The notes below the pieces were generated by a model. That model worked only from the letters and a program-made list of their open reading frames with translations, was not told where the DNA came from and did no database searches. DNA of 64,000 nt from contig OZ345372.1 of NCBI GenBank assembly GCA_977006965.1, positions 2,578,472-2,642,471 on the forward strand, written 5' to 3'. How positions within the stretch are numbered: position 1 is the stretch's first letter; every line of letters begins with the position of its first letter. The DNA comes from Phymatolithon calcareum. Taxonomy: Eukaryota; Rhodophyta; Florideophyceae; Hapalidiales. The translations under genes and the position numbers were made by a program. Below are positions 43,876 through 54,695 of this stretch, in pieces.

Positions 43876-44952
43876 ATGGCTGGTGGTCGTGAGGTTGCGG
43901 ACAGTGATCAATCGACAATGTTGGAGGGCGATGAAGGTCAAAGCTCCATTCTGCAAGAGCATCATACGCTCATCTCGCTCCCCAATCAATCGTCATCTGC
44001 TACAGCGTCTCGGTCTCCGGCGTCTGTAGTCAAGACGCAGCTGCCCCGGCCAAAATCGGAAATGCTCGTCGTTAGTGACGCAGAGCCGGCAATTGCTGAA
44101 AAGAAGAGCCATACGCTAATTAATTTCCGGACTGCAAATGAAACCTTGGGGAATATTCCAGTGCGATCAAAGGAAATCACATGCGCGGAACCGTCATCCT
44201 AGAGTGTTCGATGGCTGTGGCGGAAAAGGCCGTGCCGCCAGTCAGTGATCCGAATATCCCAATGACGGAGCACTACTACGATGAAAGCGGAAAACCGGCT
44301 GAGAAAATCGCACAAGGTACTTTGACGGACGGTTCTCCCCCCAAGCCGACCCATAATAGTGCAGACGAGCCTGTAGCGTTCATGTTTACCAGCGCATTCG
44401 TCTCGCCCGATCCATGCCCTGAGTCACCCGAGCGCACACAGGCGGAGCAGGAAGCTATTTCCGTAAAAAGCGCAGTAACACCAACGAAAAGTCCTGTTCA
44501 ACCAATCACTAACCCCATACCCACGCCTGACTCGGCGAACGAAATGGGCACTTTTAGCTTTTAAGCCCCGGAAACTGCGCCAGAGCCAAAACTCAAGATG
44601 GGAGTCAAGGTGACTGCATCGACTTCCTCTGTAAATTCGAAGCGTGGACACAGTTCAGGAGAGCTGGAATCATTGCGTCAAGACAACCAACCGAAAGCAT
44701 CCTCCGCGATTACTACCCCGGCCGAGAAGAATGTCGCGCCGGAAGAGACAACTGAACGAGGCAGAAAAAAATAAGAGTTCGGTGATGCATCAAATGGTAG
44801 TCGAATCCGTGTCTGCGGAGGACTTGCCACAAGAGCCATCGGCTGGCAGCACCGTATTGAACGGTGGAGGTGGAGAGCATGGGGACATTGTCGATAGTGG
44901 AGATAGATTGAACAGAAGATTAGGAAATAGATGTACACGTTCCATTGGTTGA
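43876..44952 (+). pseudogene. Hydrophilic, disordered protein gene, broken
   Basis: Three linked open blocks rich in Pro, Glu, Ser, Thr and Lys. Block 1 (43876-44202, other frame) contains SPASVVKTQLPRPKSEML. Block 2 runs from 44181 to TAA 44772-44774 with a single internal TAA at 44562-44564. The reading on both sides (SPDPCPESPERTQAEQEA before, APETAPEPKLKMGVK after) has the same composition, so this is one frame with one nonsense codon. Block 3 (to 44952) continues in a third frame with VSAEDLPQEPSAGSTVL. It could be the linker region of the transposon whose recombinase lies on the opposite strand at 45422. Unrecognised. Confidence 0.4.
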
Positions 44953-45421
44953 AGAAGCGGCGAAGGACACAACCTTGGGACATCCTGTTGGCTGATGTCT
45001 CCATCGTAAGAGAAGTGACCAATTTTTGCGTTCCGGAGGATGGTCCACCCAGTCAATGCAAAAGTTAAATTGCAAGTTATTCTGGAAACCAGCTTTCATA
45101 GAATCCATTCTATGCACTAAAAAGCGCGAATAAGCGCTATAGGTATATCGCCAAGAAAGGAATTGAAGAAGTGTCCAAAGGGACTTCATACGCAGCCCTA
45201 CATCTAATAGGTTGGAAAACCCAGAAGTATGTAAGACATCACTGATCGCAATGAATAAAGGAATCGCGTGGCAACGAGGACACAGTTGGAGAGAGCGAAT
45301 GCCGACAAAACTTCCCGGCGCCTAGAGTATAATAAAGGGAAGAAATAGACGTTGAAGTTTTGCAATGAGTCGATGTCTTGGTACAAGTTTAAGATACCAC
45401 CCAGCGCTGTGCGGTTCCAAA
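44953..45421. other. Spacer downstream of the recombinase ORF
   Basis: Minus-strand frames here do not give a convincing continuation of the catalytic domain. The C-terminal HxxR and Tyr boxes expected for the recombinase were not found. Confidence 0.3.
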
Positions 45422-46579
45422 CTAAAATTTGCGTGGGTTTGTCGCGCACAGCGCGCGTACCGCCCCGATTAGTCTTAGAAGCCCCTGCTCTGCTTCCGAT
45501 AACTGCAGAAATGCGATAAACCCATTCACCACGGATCTTCTCCTGGTAAACTGCCGTGTGAGGAGAAGGGCAAGGGAGGTTGGGCGCATTGCGGTGACCA
45601 GCGCAACGTCGAAAACGAGCCTGTTGAGGAAGCCGATTGGGGTTTCTCGGGAAAGAGCAGACGACGAGTAAAGTAGCACAAGATCTTCGTGTGACAAAAT
45701 ATTATGGCTCTCTGTGAAGGCCCCTCGGGCTTGCTGATCGGAAAGCTTGTTGTCGATCACAGCTACAATACCCAGGCTCGGGCAATTGAAAATCGGACCA
45801 CTTAGCAGCTCCAGATTGTAACCCCACTTGTCCGCAAAATATCGTTGGATGCCGAGAACGTACCCCTTCATCGTCGACGGTTTCACTTCCTTGTCTGTCT
45901 TATCGCTTCTATAATTCACTACAAACTCGATCAGGTGATAGCGCACTCTTCTTAGCTGGTCCTCCTTCCAGTTGGTCCATCCCTGGGGTAAGAATGTTTT
46001 AAACCCATCAAAGAACAGAATCAGTCGCGCCATCTCAAACTTGCGCTCCAAACTAGACTCTTCTCCGTTCCGGCACAAAAAGCGCGCGAGGGCGCGCATG
46101 GAGTACTCGCTGCTCTTTTCTGTGTTGTCGGGAACACGAACACCCAAGAATCGCTCCGTCTCTTTTGTGTGGTGCATAGGCGATTCTAGTGTGATGTTCA
46201 GCGTACTTGTCTCTGGGACTTTTGCGGACGGTGCGAATGCAGGTGGCGCAAAGTCTGGGACCGGATTTGCCCTCAGCGCTGGGTGCGGGGCGGAAGCATT
46301 CCCTGGATTTGACGGCGAGATTGGAGCTACGAGTGCCGCGTGCCCCGGCCCTTCCGCCAGTGAGCTTTGAGAGGTTCGTGTACGCGGGAGCAGCGAGATC
46401 GTAGGCTCTTGTGGCTTAGGAGGCGCGAAGGTGGACGCTGACGGGCGGAAGGAACCATTCTCCGCTTCAATGTCCGACCATTCGGAGTCAATAATCTGGT
46501 CTAGGAGAGCTCCGGTCGCTGAAGGATCGTGGGTTGTTTTCTCCATAGCGTCAAGGTAGACACTGTTCTGGTTTGTCAA
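45422..46579 (-). CDS. Crypton-like tyrosine recombinase, 385 residues, C-terminus missing
   Basis: The frame opens with a non-ATG codon at 46579; an internal Met follows at residue 11 (46549). Residues 1-140 are Pro/Ala/Ser-rich and probably disordered. Residues 150-270 form a core-binding-like helical domain (KPSTMKGYVLGIQRYFADKW). Residues 300-350 hold the first catalytic box, FDVALVTAMRPTSLALLL, with the conserved Arg. This layout matches the KIAA1958/ZMYM-type recombinases derived from Cryptons. The frame ends before the second Arg and the nucleophile Tyr, so the enzyme is truncated or has a downstream exon. The inverted-repeat block at 46587-47116 lies just upstream. Confidence 0.6.
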   Translation of the reverse strand: MTNQNSVYLDAMEKTTHDPSATGALLDQIIDSEWSDIEAENGSFRPSASTFAPPKPQEPTISLLPRTRTSQSSLAEGPGHAALVAPISPSNPGNASAPHPALRANPVPDFAPPAFAPSAKVPETSTLNITLESPMHHTKETERFLGVRVPDNTEKSSEYSMRALARFLCRNGEESSLERKFEMARLILFFDGFKTFLPQGWTNWKEDQLRRVRYHLIEFVVNYRSDKTDKEVKPSTMKGYVLGIQRYFADKWGYNLELLSGPIFNCPSLGIVAVIDNKLSDQQARGAFTESHNILSHEDLVLLYSSSALSRETPIGFLNRLVFDVALVTAMRPTSLALLLTRQFTRRRSVVNGFIAFLQLSEAEQGLLRLIGAVRALCATNPRKF

Positions 46580-46586
46580 CTACATA

Positions 46587-47116
46587 ATTTGGCTCCGAGG
46601 GAGTAATGCCGCAGCGCTGTGCGGATGTGAGGAGTTGTCAACCGGCTGAGGGGACAGACATCTGCTATCTCTTGCAACCGATGTGAAGAGTTATGGCCCC
46701 TCAGAAGTGTACGGCATTACGCGAGGAGTTATGACACAGAGGCAATCAGTTGCAAGAGGAAGCCGATGTCTATTTGGCTCCGAGGGAGTAATGCCGCAGC
46801 GCTGTGCGGATGTGAGGAGTTGTCAACCGGCTGAGGGGACAGACATCTGCTATCTCTTGCAACTGATGTGAAGAGTTATGGCCCCTCAGAAGTGTACGGC
46901 ATGACGTGAGGAGTTATGACACAGAGGCAATCAGTTGCAAGAGGAAGCCGATGTCTACCCCCTCAGCCGGTTGACAAGCGTAACAAATCAGTTTCTGCCA
47001 ATTGAAGTGCCAAATATGTAGATTGCGTCGCCATCGAAATCTCTTAAATGATAGGCACATGAATCAGTTGCAAGAGGAAGCCGATGTCTACCCCCTCAGC
47101 CGGTTGACAAGCGTGT
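46587..47116. repeat. 185-bp tandem duplication with ~45-bp inverted repeats
   Basis: ATTTGGCTCCGAGGGAGTAA begins two units at 46587 and 46772 (exact period 185). Within them TTGTCAACCGGCTGAGGGG followed by ...GACATC and TCTTGCAAC occurs in one orientation (46635-46682, 46820-46867). It occurs inverted at about 46938-46980 and again at 47067-47112 (TTGCAAGAGGAAGCCGATGT then CTACCCCCTCAGCCGGTTGA). The arms look like terminal inverted repeats of a small non-autonomous element, partly tandemly copied. Confidence 0.7.
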
Positions 47117-47349
47117 TGTGCACCGTACTCTCGGGATAACAATCGCCCTCAGGCCATGTCATCCCTCGCAGCCGGTGCACAACCCCCACGTGCGATACAG
47201 AACTGTCATAATATTCTCTACAGTCAACCCTCTTTAATTGGATGGGCAATGCGGAAAGGTCCAATATTCTATTACCGGAGCTATTCTGAAGGCGAATATA
47301 TAATCATAAGTCGAACGTCACACGTGTACCAAAGCTGTACTCAACAGTG

Positions 47350-47959
47350 TCAGTTTTTATTGAAAAGATCAGAAATTCTCATATGTTTCATTGTAGCTCT
47401 CTTCTTATGCCTGGGATTCAACTGTGCATGCACTACCACTCTCAAGACCTCCTTATACATGGCGCTTTGATTCTCCAGAATCATCTTCGTGATCGACAGA
47501 GCCTTAAGCTGATCATTGATGCTCGGCATCTCTACGTAGCTGTCAGTGTCTGCGTCTCTATTCACTTAACGCTTTCTGAACCGGCCGCTTGATCCACAAG
47601 TGCCACAAGTGAAGTTTCTCTACACAAGGCTCGTCGTCGTCATGATTCAGAAGCTGTTGGATAGACATGCGAGAGGGCTCAGGTGCCAGCTGGTTCATCA
47701 AGTTTTCAAGGTCAGTTTCGATGGTGTCATCAGCAATTCCCAATTCACGATTCTCTGCGCTCAGTTTGTCATCTAATAATTTTGTTGCTTTCCAACAATT
47801 GAAAATGATGCACCCTGGGACCTCTTTCCATATTTTGGCCGTCCAACGCATTGCGGTAAGCTGGTCGACGCTATATATCTTATTGATGTTGACGTCGAGT
47901 AAGTCGAGCGCCCGATGGCATTTTCTTGCGGTACAGGGGGTCCTCGCTTCAGGGGACAC
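47350..47959 (-). pseudogene. Pogo/CENP-B-like transposase, C-terminal part
   Basis: Minus-strand reading from 47959: IYSVDQLTAMRWTAKIWKEV then PGCIIFNCWKATKLLDDKL, the tail of DDE_1 (pogo/Tigger) transposases in which an NCW motif follows the catalytic core. The frame breaks at 47558-47565 and continues as MNRDADTDSYVEMPSINDQL to the end MRISDLFNKN. The catalytic DDD core is not present upstream, so this is a 5'-truncated relic. Confidence 0.55.
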
Positions 47960-48164
47960 TCACGTAAAGGGACGATTGGGTTCAATGGACGGTTGCAGAT
48001 AGCTACTGTAAGAGATAACTAGGAGCACATTTTATTGCAGCGCACTGCTTCGAATTAAAATTTCGTATTCACTTTGCTGGACTTTCAAAATTTCCCTTCG
48101 CAGATGTTTACAGATCCGTATTTATCGTAATAGGACTAACTACCTGCTTTCATAAGCTTCATAT

Positions 48165-48640
48165 GTGCTGAGTAAATGTATCCATTTCGAGTTCTCACAT
48201 TTGAGCTGCAAGCATTATACTTGGTCTTCATCTATACATAGTGCAGAACCTATTCAGACTGGTAGCTCCATGTGGGAAGACAAGAAACTCTCAGACCTGG
48301 TCGGACCAATCGCGAAACTAAGCCGCCGAGTTTTGACGCTGGCGAAAAACTACTTTCTCAACAAGGACTTAAGCTTTCAAAACGTTGCAGACAGGTTTAA
48401 GATTGGAAAGTCCACCTTGGAACGTATCGCGAAATCCCGCGACAGTCTCCAGATGAAACGTGACAGTCGAATGTCTATTGCCTCGAAACGTGGATGTAAC
48501 GCACAGCATCCTGTTTTTGAAAGCCAAGTCTCCGAATTTGTTTCATACGTTAGATCGCAGCGCTTGCCTATATCCCTGAATCTAATATAGGAGCGTGCTC
48601 GAATGGCCTTTTCGTGGAAGTGGAAGGGTAGCATTACCGG
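48165..48640 (+). pseudogene. Pogo/CENP-B-like DNA-binding region, plus strand
   Basis: From about residue 36 the ORF reads like two helix-turn-helix units of CENP-B/pogo proteins: LSFQNVADRFKIGKSTLERI and, after a basic linker, HPVFESQVSEFVSYVRSQRL with PISLNLI. It ends at TAG 48588-48590, after which the same frame continues as ERARMAFSWKWKGSI, the expected start of the Tc5-type second domain. No DDE domain follows in this orientation. Confidence 0.5.
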
Positions 48641-48857
48641 ATAGAATTCTGGACATGACAGATTGGCTCGGGTGTATGGACATCCGGAATTTTCTCATTA
48701 CCCAATCTCCCAAGACCTTTTGAGTTGTCTTTAGGCCTTTGCGCTCTCGTCGATTATTGCAGGGGCGGTGTGCGTTTATCATGAAATGTATGCATGCGCT
48801 AACAAAAAACAGAACTGAGCTCCTTGCATTAGGAGGAAAAAATGGCCCCTTCAACAA
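48582..48857 (-). pseudogene. CENP-B-like N-terminal HTH fragment, minus strand
   Basis: Reads ERKGLKTTQKVLGDWVMRKF then HPSQSVMSRIL, the typical first HTH of pogo-type transposases (W...KF....PSQ..SRIL). It belongs with the minus-strand C-terminal relic at 47350-47959 in orientation. The plus-strand fragment between them is from a different copy. Confidence 0.5.
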
Positions 48858-48900
48858 GATGTCTCTGGCGCTGCAGAAGGTACAGAATCAGTGCCTTGAG

Positions 48901-49867
48901 TTGGTGTAGATCTCGTATTAACTCTACAATCCCCTCGCACCTGTCACCTCTGAAACCACGAGCTGTTCACTTAGTCTCGTCACGCTCGACATTTCCTCTG
49001 CGGCAGCAGTAAATTTGACATGCGTCGCTCAGTTTCTCCCTCCCCCCGTTCCTTTTCTTAGCGCCCATACTTCACGACATTCTATTTGTTACCACTGCTA
49101 CTGCCCTACCCGCTGTCCGCTGGTCGCATCGATGCTTTCGCGTTTCCGGTCCCACCACGGCCAATCTCATCACCTATACTGTCCCTGTTCCAAGCTTTTT
49201 TTCCGCAAAATCACTTTCAGCGCGGTTTCCCCCTCTGCTACCCGGCTCCGACCAGATCCTCACGCTTCTGTCTGCAATTGTAGAGAGCTGTACGTCTATT
49301 GGTCCCCGATTGACAGGTTTCCGACCTAATATAGCGACTTTTGGAACCAGGAAGCGATGCTGATCCTTCAGTTTCGATAATTTGGACAAAACTTAAAATG
49401 CCAAGAGATATATGTCGTAGTGTTGACAGTCACCACTACGAAATATCTTCCGGGGCATATAGGTTTAGTAATATCCCCAGGATTGAAAGGTAGTACGTTT
49501 CGTGGCATGAGGGCTTGGTTATATCCCCTGGATTACCTTTCATGGCATGTACGTTCTAGTCATGTCTCAACTCTACTTAAACCGATCTTGTCGGTCTCCT
49601 CAAGTAAAGGATGACATTTCACTTTGAGATACTACACATGTTAATGCCTCTACAGCTTCTGATGCAATCTAGATACTCCATAATAACACGTACCAAAGGG
49701 CAGTCCAACTACTCCGAGAAGACATGAGCGGGTCTCTCTTCATGAAGACTGGACACTCCTCCGAAAACTCATTTTCCATGCTTCAGAATTTGTTCCCTTT
49801 GGCGGCCAAGATGCACAATGCCGGGGTCCGTCAAATAGACACTATTCATATATTTATTTTTTACTGA
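48901..49867. other. No recognised gene
   Basis: Pyrimidine-rich stretch with short frames only. At 49430-49570 the word ATATCCCC(A/T)GGATT recurs twice with related flanks, a short imperfect repeat. Confidence 0.3.
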
Positions 49868-51192
49868 TTACAATGGCTTAGAAAGAGCAGGTCTACACAA
49901 GCCACGCTCTTTCAAAGTCTGTGTAAGCTCTCTTCGCATTTCTATCATTTCCAAATCACGTCTCTGACCACGAGACGAGTCTGCAGTCTCCTCTCTTACT
50001 GAAACTGCACTAGTCCACCAGCTGCAGAATTCCTCTCGCGTCAATTGCTCCTCTGGCGAAGGCATGGCTTCTAAACATTCTATTTCGTCGTTGTCAGTTG
50101 CAAAGTTATGGAGACGCATTGCAGCATATAGAATTGGTAGCGTATCCACTATTTGATACAAGAGACGACGCCAGAGTACTCCCCACCTTCTAACAAGAGC
50201 TCTAAATGATTGCTCAACATGTATTCTAGAAGAGCTGTGGAACAAATTGAATGAATCGCGATAAACGCTGTGCTCCGGGTCTTGAAGTCTCCCAAGCGGC
50301 CACGGTGTGATGACTCCGTTTCCAAATATGTATGGAGGATCAGCAGCAAGCCAGAAGCCTTGCGGCATGTACCCGTTTCGCATACAATGTGCTAATAACA
50401 AAACAGAACATCCAACGGAATCGTGTGTGCTTCCCGTACAATTGCAGCTCATGTACAGAAAACGGTAGTTCGAATTAACGATGGGTTGTACCGGGAGAGC
50501 GTACATACCCTTTCGGCAGTAGAAATTTCGCGGAACATACCCATCGGAAGGCTTGGCAGTGGTAATCGCAACTCCGTCCAAGGCACCTACGCAACCTTTC
50601 AAAGGACTGGGTACAGATCTGAACGTATTGAATCCATTCGCAATCTTAGACAGGACTTTTTGGTCGTAGAATGGAACACTAGGCATCTCCAGGACTTCGG
50701 GAATGAAATGGATCGTCTCGTGGAGTATTGCGTACACGGAAGATTTTGCTAGTCGGAAGCACATTATTTGATCATGATAGCTGCCGCCTGCCAAAATGCG
50801 CAATGTGACAGAAAGGCGAACAGCTGGTTCAATTAAAACGGCGCTTAGTTAGATACTCGCGCAGTGTTTCGCAAAATTTTGGTGCGCAGAAGACGCAGCA
50901 GTTTGAAGAACGTAGATCTAGAGAGCCGGAATGCACCCTTGAATTCGGAGTCGGACAAGAATTGAGTAACGAGATGAAACGAATGACCCCCTCGAGCGCG
51001 TTTCTTTGAGGCACTCCGGGTTCCAAAAGAGAAAAACTGAGGAGATAGATCGTCGTACGCGAGCAGAAGGGCAACGGCTATAACAGAAATGAGGACAGAA
51101 GCCTTCGCCGAGGAATTTCGGAGCGCAGAGGCAGGGCCCCGCCGGCGCATAGATGTCATGGTCGTACTGCGATCGTGGCAGTCGGACTGCAT
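49868..51192 (-). pseudogene. PIF/Harbinger transposase (DDE nuclease), one frameshift
   Basis: The catalytic part, 50803 to TAG 49868, is a clean 311-residue frame. It has LAGGSYHDQIMCF, first Asp in GALDGVAI, second Asp in STHDSVGC, a further conserved block ADPPYIFGNGVITPWPLG, and the Glu in IHVEQSFRALVRRWGVLW. That keeps the DDE triad of the DDE_Tnp_4 family. The N-terminal helical part, 51192-50845, ends with RLSRSTFFKLLRLLRTKIL in a frame one base off. Between them LIEPAVRLSVTLRIL reads in the downstream frame, so a single frameshift near 50830-50845 disrupts the gene, although a tiny intron cannot be excluded. The partner Myb-like ORF was not found. Confidence 0.85.
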
Positions 51193-53300
51193 GCCAGTAC
51201 AACTTTGACCGGCAGCTCAAACGGGTCCTAACGCTAGCAGAGCGCGCCAAAATAACCAGCGCGCGCGTTGAGTACGCTAAAACGAACAAAAAACAAAGTT
51301 AACCTCTGGGCCGCAGTTACCATGTCGGGAAGAATGTCGCTTTCTGCGCCGTGGTGTGTCGGGTTTGATAAAAATTGCATGCTTCAATCACCAATAGCAT
51401 GCTATTTATTCAAATCCTATGATAAAACGAACACGACATGAACACGACAAATCTCATATAGACTGGGCCTGAATAAGAGCGCTTGATTGTTTGCTTTCTT
51501 TACTTTGAGAATCAATCTGCCCACGTTGTTCTCACATAATTGACTCTCCAGAGCTAGCTCGCTCCAGCCAGTATTCCAAAAACCATTCGAGAATATTCCA
51601 ACTTAATTTTTATCTTTCGGGAGAAGAATACGAACTTTGTTGCAATTCCGCCCATCATCCGGTCAAGCTATGTGCGCCTTCGCCGCCGCCCTGTCTACCT
51701 CGAGCAATACAACTGTCCTGATTTGTGTCGATATGCCATCCTCTCATTGTATCACAGTGATGAACTGAGCTGTTTTACCATCCCTTCCCTGCTGCTGGGC
51801 GAGGTAGCCTTCCATGATGTTCGGTATCACGATTTCGCGGGCAGCATCGACTATTGGCGCGACGCTTGTTTCATGCTGCTCTCGGCTGAGCAAAGGGGAT
51901 TTTCTTTACAGTAGTAGGCTATGACTCAACCCTATCTTGCACCACGACAGGCCAGAAGATGTGCACGCGTTCGAAGAAAGCTATGGGAATGACTATCTTC
52001 TTCGAATGAACACACTTGAGGGTGAACATATAAAGCTAGTGCAAGAGACCTGCTGCATGGGCTACATTGATACGCTTGAACTGGAAAAATCGTCCTGCAC
52101 TTTAGCCCATCGAACACACATAAGTCGTGTGCATGCACTCTTCGTTCTAACAAGACGTTCGGTGGACAAACCGAGCGTCCACAGGTTTCGTGAGCTTTTG
52201 AGGAGTCACTTGCAGATTCTAGGATACTTGTCTGGCTTTGGAGAGCTACCGTTCCAAAAGACTCACCAAGAAAGGAAAAGAGCAGGCCAAGGACTGCACA
52301 GTGGGGATGGAAACTTGCAAGCGGTACATAGCGCACTCTACAGGGACTGGCAAAGGTCGTTTCAATGTCTCCGCGTCTCTCTCAGCAACTAGAAGCCCTC
52401 ATTATGGCCCCGCTTGTGTTCAAGTTTTACAAGGGCGAAAGCCCGTCATGCATGGTAGCTGAGCGAAAACGGAGAGCCGTAGAGAGCATGTGCATGCATA
52501 TATTACTCAGTGTGTTTTCAAGCAGCTCGCCAACCAAAGGAATTGTGTCCTCTCGAAGAGATTGGTAGATTCTCAATCCTCTGTTGCACACTCGCTGCAA
52601 GAGGCTTCGATATTGCCCTTTGCTTCAAATCCTCAACTTGAACAGGGCCAGAGACATTTACAATTGTAAGATGTGTCATAGCTATGGAATGGGCGAGCTG
52701 TGTAGTGAGCGGCTCGAAGATTGCCACGTGTGCAGTTTTGTCTGCAATTCTGGCGTCATCGACTACAAATGGAGACATTGTGAAAGTCCTAACAATGAAA
52801 GTCGATGCAATGGCATTTGGAATAGTAAGTTTTCTTCCAAACTAGCATTCCGGTCCTGTAAAAGATACTTCGTGTCTCTCTTCCGTGGAGTTTGCCGTGC
52901 CGATTCTGAGAATGCAACATGCCTCTTGTGCTTAACGTGTTGTTTTTACTTCGTTTTATCATAGGTGACAATACATCGCCTCAACAGATCAAAGGCCACT
53001 TCTTGTCTTTGTACCAGCCTACGTGTCGTTTCCACCTTAAATGAGGTTTTCGTCGTCCGCGATGATGCGAATTCTATTCCTTCTTTTGGTATTTGGCGTG
53101 ATGATACAAACGCTCTCTGGGCAGCTGCTGTTATCCATCTTCGCGAATTATCATTTATTTACAGTTCGGCGCCTCGTTGGTGCCTCTTTCAGGCCGTAGA
53201 TTTTTGAAACTCGAGACCAAAAGCTGTGCATGGTAGTCCTATTGAACCGCCAAAATTATGCTTTTTCCTCTTACTATTCTTTCATTTGTGGTCCTACGCA
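51193..53300. other. Interval with unrecognised ORFs
   Basis: Plus ORFs at 51672-51914 (80 residues) and 51937-52392 (151 residues, contains GNDYLLRMNTLEGEHIKLVQ) are open and of normal composition. A minus ORF 52518-52778 (IVNVSGPVQVEDLKQRA) competes with plus frames over the same bases. None shows a domain I can name. A pyrimidine tract ending ATCATAG at 52967 may be a 3' splice site. Confidence 0.3.
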
Positions 53301-53310
53301 GCTCTCTGCG

Positions 53311-53721
53311 CCTTGACGGGACATTGACCTCTCGTTTAAATTTAAGTTTACTCTCCATGCTAGGCACTTGAAGTCCGTACAGCTCTCTCTTTGAAATTCT
53401 CCACATTGTACGTCAAATGAAGTCTACAGTGTATTAAGGATACATCTTGCAAGTCCAATGACACCTGCATACTACATTTGCATTCCTTAAGGCGATTTTT
53501 GTGTTGATGAACACAGATAGCTTCAGGATTTCTGAATCCTGTCGTTGGCGATGACCAAGTATGCACGTGTCATTGGACTTGCAAGGTGTATCCTAAATAG
53601 ACTATTGACCTCATTTGACGTACAATGTGGATCATTTCGAAGAGAGAGTTGTATGGAACTACGTGTGCCTAAAATGGAGAGTAAAGTTGAATTGAAACCA
53701 AAGATCAATGTCCCCTCAAGG
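53311..53721. repeat. Long inverted repeat (foldback), arms about 165 bp
   Basis: The left arm begins CCTTGACGGGACATTGA and the right arm ends with its complement, TCAATGTCCCCTCAAGG. The arms match through TTTACTCTCCAT, CACATTGTACGTCAAATGA and CTTGCAAGTCCAATGACAC, with a spacer of about 85 bp (53476-53560). It is a MITE or foldback element; no ORF inside has coding character. Confidence 0.85.
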
Positions 53722-53747
53722 TGTTAAGTGCTGCGTTCGACCACGAA

Positions 53748-53830
53748 GATGTATCCTTAATAAACTGTAGACTTCATTAGACGTACAATGCGGAGAATCT
53801 CGAAGAGCGAGCTGTAAGGACTACGAGTGC
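53748..53830. repeat. Third arm of the 53311 inverted repeat
   Basis: GATGTATCCTTAATA then ACTGTAGACTTCATTAGACG and TACAATGCGGAGAAT repeat the inner part of the right arm in direct orientation. They are closer to the complement of the left arm. It lies 27 bp beyond the main foldback. Confidence 0.75.
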
Positions 53831-54120
53831 TTTATTAAAGATACATCCTCTGCTCACGAAGGAAGCTCGGACTGCGAGGAAACATTCATTTATGGGACAC
53901 TGCCAATATCATGCTACTGAGCATTTTGCTTCCGCCAGAAATCATATGGTATAGCTCAGTTTCAGCATGACGACTGACTTCACTCCACGCAAGTTTCACG
54001 CCGGAGCAGATGCTCTTAGCTTTCCTCATTCCCACATTACTTGAATATGCTGTACACGACGACCTTAATAAATAAAACGTTACGGTACGTATTGTGTGTC
54101 CAACACGCTAAACCACTTTC
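53831..54120. other. No recognised content
   Basis: Short spacer. An AATAAA occurs near 54072. No ORF of note. Confidence 0.3.
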
Positions 54121-54373
54121 GTGGTGGGTGCTATTCCTGCCGCACGCTTGGCGGCTGCAAAGGCGCCTTATCTTCAGTCATTGTACAAGAAGAATGTAGT
54201 ACTTGGCAAATACGATTGCTTCCAGCTTACTGTTAACTGCAAAATTGCACACTTCCCAAGTGTTGATTTTGTCATCATTCTCATACTTCAATTGATGGAT
54301 GAAATCATCATATATGGCACCTGTGCGCTCCCCTGGTGCATCAACACGACGACGGCTAGCATTGGCTCTCCCC

Positions 54374-54695
54374 TTTTTTCTACAGACGGCTCCAGTCTGA
54401 TCCGGCCACGCTTGCAGAAGAAACTACCGAACTTGCCATGAAGGGTGAGTCGTCTGGTCAGCAGATTGAGACCGCCGTCGAGAAATTCGTTCAAGTTTTC
54501 AAGCGCATGAAGCACGACAATGAGCAGGTCGCCGCCCAAGTTTCGTCGCGGGAAAGAGCTATGCAAGCAATAGTTACACGTGTGGAAGGTCTTCAAAAAG
54601 GCCTTCTTCAAATGCGCAAAATGGTGACAGAGGCGAAGAAACCAGTCGCAGAACTTGAAGCCCTGGACAGCGCGGTCGAGTCTTCACTTAAATAA
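54374..54695 (+). CDS. Coiled-coil protein exon with a strong 3' splice site
   Basis: CCCTTTTTTCTACAG ends at 54385. The frame after it reads RLQSDPATLAEETTELAMKG and on through the ATG at 54438 to TAA 54695. The protein is almost entirely helical with heptad-like spacing (IETAVEKFVQVFKRMKHDN, LQKGLLQMRKMVTEAKKPV) and ends ALDSAVESSLK. The upstream exon is not certain; an open frame from 54121 (ARLAAAKAPYLQSLYKKNVV) is a candidate. It could be a small coiled-coil subunit of a larger complex. Family not recognised. Confidence 0.5.
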
